In this document: in pieces, positions 5,245 through 6,695 of the stretch
Layout of the letters: the number at the start of each line of letters is the position of its first letter
Position numbering within the stretch: position 1 is the first letter of the stretch
Assembly: GCA_003164375.1 (NCBI GenBank)
Contig: PLTE01000084.1
Span: forward strand, 27,784-34,478
From: Hyphomicrobiales bacterium
Lineage (GTDB): Bacteria > Pseudomonadota > Alphaproteobacteria > Rhizobiales > Xanthobacteraceae
DNA length: 6,695 nucleotides
Direction of reading: 5' to 3'
The notes under the pieces: generated by a model
Told to the model about the DNA's origin: nothing
Seen by the model: only the letters and a program-made list of their open reading frames with translations
Databases searched by the model: none
Program-made: the position numbers and the translations under genes

Positions 5245-6345
5245 TCATTCTGCCGCGCCGGCGCGTTCCGGGAAAGCCCCCGCCAAGGCTTTTCGCGAGG
5301 CCGCGAGCACCCCGCGCTCGGTGATGAGACCCGTTACCAGCCGCGCCGGTGTCACGTCGAAGCCGTAATTCGCCACCGTCGAGCCTTCGGGAATGACCCG
5401 CACCGTCTCGATGCGGCCATCGGCCGTGCGTCCGGTCATGTTCGCCACTTCGTCGGCGCTGCGTTGTTCGATCGGAATTTCCGCGATGCCGTCGGCGACG
5501 GTGAAGTCGATGGTCGGCGAAGGCAGCGCGACATAGAACGGCACGTTATTGTCGTGCGCCGCCAGCGCTTTCAAATAGGTTCCGATCTTGTTGCAGACAT
5601 CGCCGTTGGCCGTCACCCGGTCGGTGCCGACCAGCACCAGATCGACCTCGCCCCGCTGCATCAGGTGACCGCCGGCGTTGTCGACCACCACGGCATGGGG
5701 CACGCCGTGTTCGGCCAGTTCGAACGCCGTCAGCGCGCCCTGGTTGCGCGGACGGGTTTCATCGACCCAGACGTGCACCGCGATCCCGGCATCATGTGCG
5801 CGATAGATCGGCGCGGTCGCGGTACCCCAATCGACCGTCGCCAGCCAACCGGGGTTGCAATGGATCAGGATGCGCACCGACGCACCACCACGGCGCGCCG
5901 CAATTTCGGTGATCAGCGGCAGGCCGGCGGCACCGATCGCGCGGTTCATCGCCTCGTCTTCGTCGGCGATGCGCCCGGCTTCGGCATGGGCAGCCCCGGC
6001 GCGTCTGGCCGGCGGCAAAGGCCGGACATGCGCCGCGACCCGGTCGAGTGCCCAGCGCAAGTTGACCGCCGTCGGCCGCGTCGCCGCCAACAGCGCATGG
6101 GCCGCGACCAGTCCCGCGTCGGACGAGTCGGCGTGCAAGGCAAACGCCAGCCCATAGGCCCCGACCACCCCGATCAACGGCGCCCCGCGCGTGGCCATCG
6201 TCGCAATGGCCTCGGCCGCTGCGGGACACGTACGCAACACCAGCCGCTCGACCCGCCAGGGCAAGCGCCTTTGGTCGAAAATGCCGATGCTCCACCCATC
6301 GGTTTCGACCCAGACCGAACGGGTCGCCTCTCCGGCAATCCTCAT
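5245..6345 (-). CDS. mtnA: S-methyl-5-thioribose-1-phosphate isomerase
   Basis: A 366-residue cytoplasmic enzyme of the eIF2B-related isomerase family. It converts 5-methylthioribose 1-phosphate to 5-methylthioribulose 1-phosphate in methionine salvage. Visible signatures are TRGAPLIGVVGAYG (52-65, substrate-phosphate loop), LIHCNPGWLAT (160-170) with the catalytic Cys163, VDETRPRNQGALTAFEL (194-210), and VGTDRVTANGDVCNKIGTY (239-257) with the catalytic Asp242. The C-terminus YGFDVTPARLVTGLITERG (327-345) is typical. The length fits the family. The start is ATG 6345, whose bases overlap the mtnK stop as ATGA. There is no Shine-Dalgarno, so translational coupling to mtnK is likely. A longer open frame upstream of this ATG is a shadow of mtnK. 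The order mtnK-mtnA makes it the second step of the same pathway. Confidence 0.95.
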   Translation of the reverse strand: MRIAGEATRSVWVETDGWSIGIFDQRRLPWRVERLVLRTCPAAAEAIATMATRGAPLIGVVGAYGLAFALHADSSDAGLVAAHALLAATRPTAVNLRWALDRVAAHVRPLPPARRAGAAHAEAGRIADEDEAMNRAIGAAGLPLITEIAARRGGASVRILIHCNPGWLATVDWGTATAPIYRAHDAGIAVHVWVDETRPRNQGALTAFELAEHGVPHAVVVDNAGGHLMQRGEVDLVLVGTDRVTANGDVCNKIGTYLKALAAHDNNVPFYVALPSPTIDFTVADGIAEIPIEQRSADEVANMTGRTADGRIETVRVIPEGSTVANYGFDVTPARLVTGLITERGVLAASRKALAGAFPERAGAAE

Positions 6346-6695
6346 GGCTGGGCCAGCGTGGCAATATCGGCAAGGCCGATCCGGTCGCGTTCGAGCAGCA
6401 GCGTGCGCGCAAAGCGCAGCGCGCGCGCCTCGTGCGTGGCACGCAACGCAGGATCGGCAATGGTTTCGAAATCGGCGACATGGGCCAAGCCAAGAATGCG
6501 GCGGATGATCTCTGCCCCGGCAAAACCCAATGCATCGCGCCACACCGCATCGCGCCACGCCGCAATCGCCCCTTCGCGCAACGCAGCATCGTTGCGCGCC
6601 AGCGCGAACAGCGCCCCGCCCCGCTCTTCCCCCCGCTCGCCCAGCCCGCGCCAATGCGCGGCAAAGCGATCGACAAACCCGGTCCAGAATTGCGC
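6342..6695 (-). CDS. mtnK: S-methyl-5-thioribose kinase, C-terminal part (5' end outside window)
   Basis: The last 117 residues of a methylthioribose kinase; the frame is open to the window edge. The enzyme phosphorylates 5-methylthioribose at the 1-position with ATP, supplying the substrate of MtnA. The fragment starts AQFWTGFVDRF and holds the characteristic C-terminal run GFAGAEIIRRILGLAHVADF (57-76), followed by LLLERDRIGLADIATLAQP. The kinase catalytic and Mg-binding loops lie in the missing N-terminal part, so activity cannot be judged. The stop TGA (6344-6342) overlaps the mtnA ATG by the sequence ATGA, showing an operon. Family assignment rests on the C-terminal motif and the mtnA neighbour together. 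Confidence 0.88.
   Translation of the reverse strand, partial: AQFWTGFVDRFAAHWRGLGERGEERGGALFALARNDAALREGAIAAWRDAVWRDALGFAGAEIIRRILGLAHVADFETIADPALRATHEARALRFARTLLLERDRIGLADIATLAQP
6532..6561 (-). repeat. Two-copy 15-bp tandem repeat inside mtnK
   Basis: On the plus strand GCATCGCGCCACACC (6532-6546) is followed at once by GCATCGCGCCACGCC (6547-6561), differing at one base. It encodes WRDAV-WRDAL near residues 47-56 of the fragment, just before the conserved GFAGAEIIRRI segment. It looks like a small in-frame duplication and does not disturb the reading frame. Confidence 0.6.

Noticed and set aside
6346..6654. Longer mtnA start giving a 469-residue protein
   Set aside because: The added 103 residues are Arg/Cys/Ala-rich, unlike any MtnA, and lie out of frame over the conserved C-terminus of mtnK. 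ATG 6345 with ATGA coupling gives the usual length.

Overview
The window is a dense, GC-rich stretch of an alphaproteobacterial chromosome. It is most likely from a Hyphomicrobiales (Rhizobiales) species near the Bradyrhizobium/Rhodopseudomonas/Pseudolabrys group. The evidence is a RegB/RegA (RegS/RegR, ActS/ActR) redox two-component pair with the typical alphaproteobacterial RegA helix-turn-helix, an MmcB-family protein (an alphaproteobacterial SOS-associated family), and strong G/C bias at third codon positions. I see no RNA gene, CRISPR array, insertion sequence or phage gene. Genes fill almost everything; the longest gaps are about 170 and 97 bases.

Layout. (1) Bases 1-403, plus strand: the 3' end of obgE, a ribosome-associated GTPase. 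(2) Bases 411-2536, minus strand: a two-gene unit. A cysteine-dioxygenase-like cupin (1994-2536) is followed 5 bases later by a 525-residue protein of four tandem rhodanese domains (411-1988). (3) Bases 2537-2706: a divergent control region with a 9-bp inverted repeat and three copies of a 15-bp tandem repeat. (4) Bases 2707-4660, plus strand: regB then regA, with a 7-bp direct repeat in the 55-base gap between them. (5) Bases 4662-5147, minus strand: mmcB, ending one base away from the end of regA. (6) Bases 5245-6695, minus strand: the end of mtnK and all of mtnA, overlapping by ATGA; they encode two consecutive steps of methionine salvage from methylthioribose.

How the parts work together. 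RegB is a six-helix membrane kinase with the quinone-site motif GGxxNPF, a phospho-acceptor His and the redox-active Cys. RegA carries the phospho-acceptor Asp and a C-terminal DNA-binding helix. MtnK makes methylthioribose 1-phosphate and MtnA isomerises it. The least understood part is the cupin plus four-rhodanese pair. One rhodanese domain keeps a full CxGRTRS active-site loop, one keeps a Cys in a changed loop, and two have lost the Cys. The pair looks like a thiol or sulfane-sulfur module and shares an upstream region with the redox sensor regB. Joint regulation is inference, not shown by the sequence.
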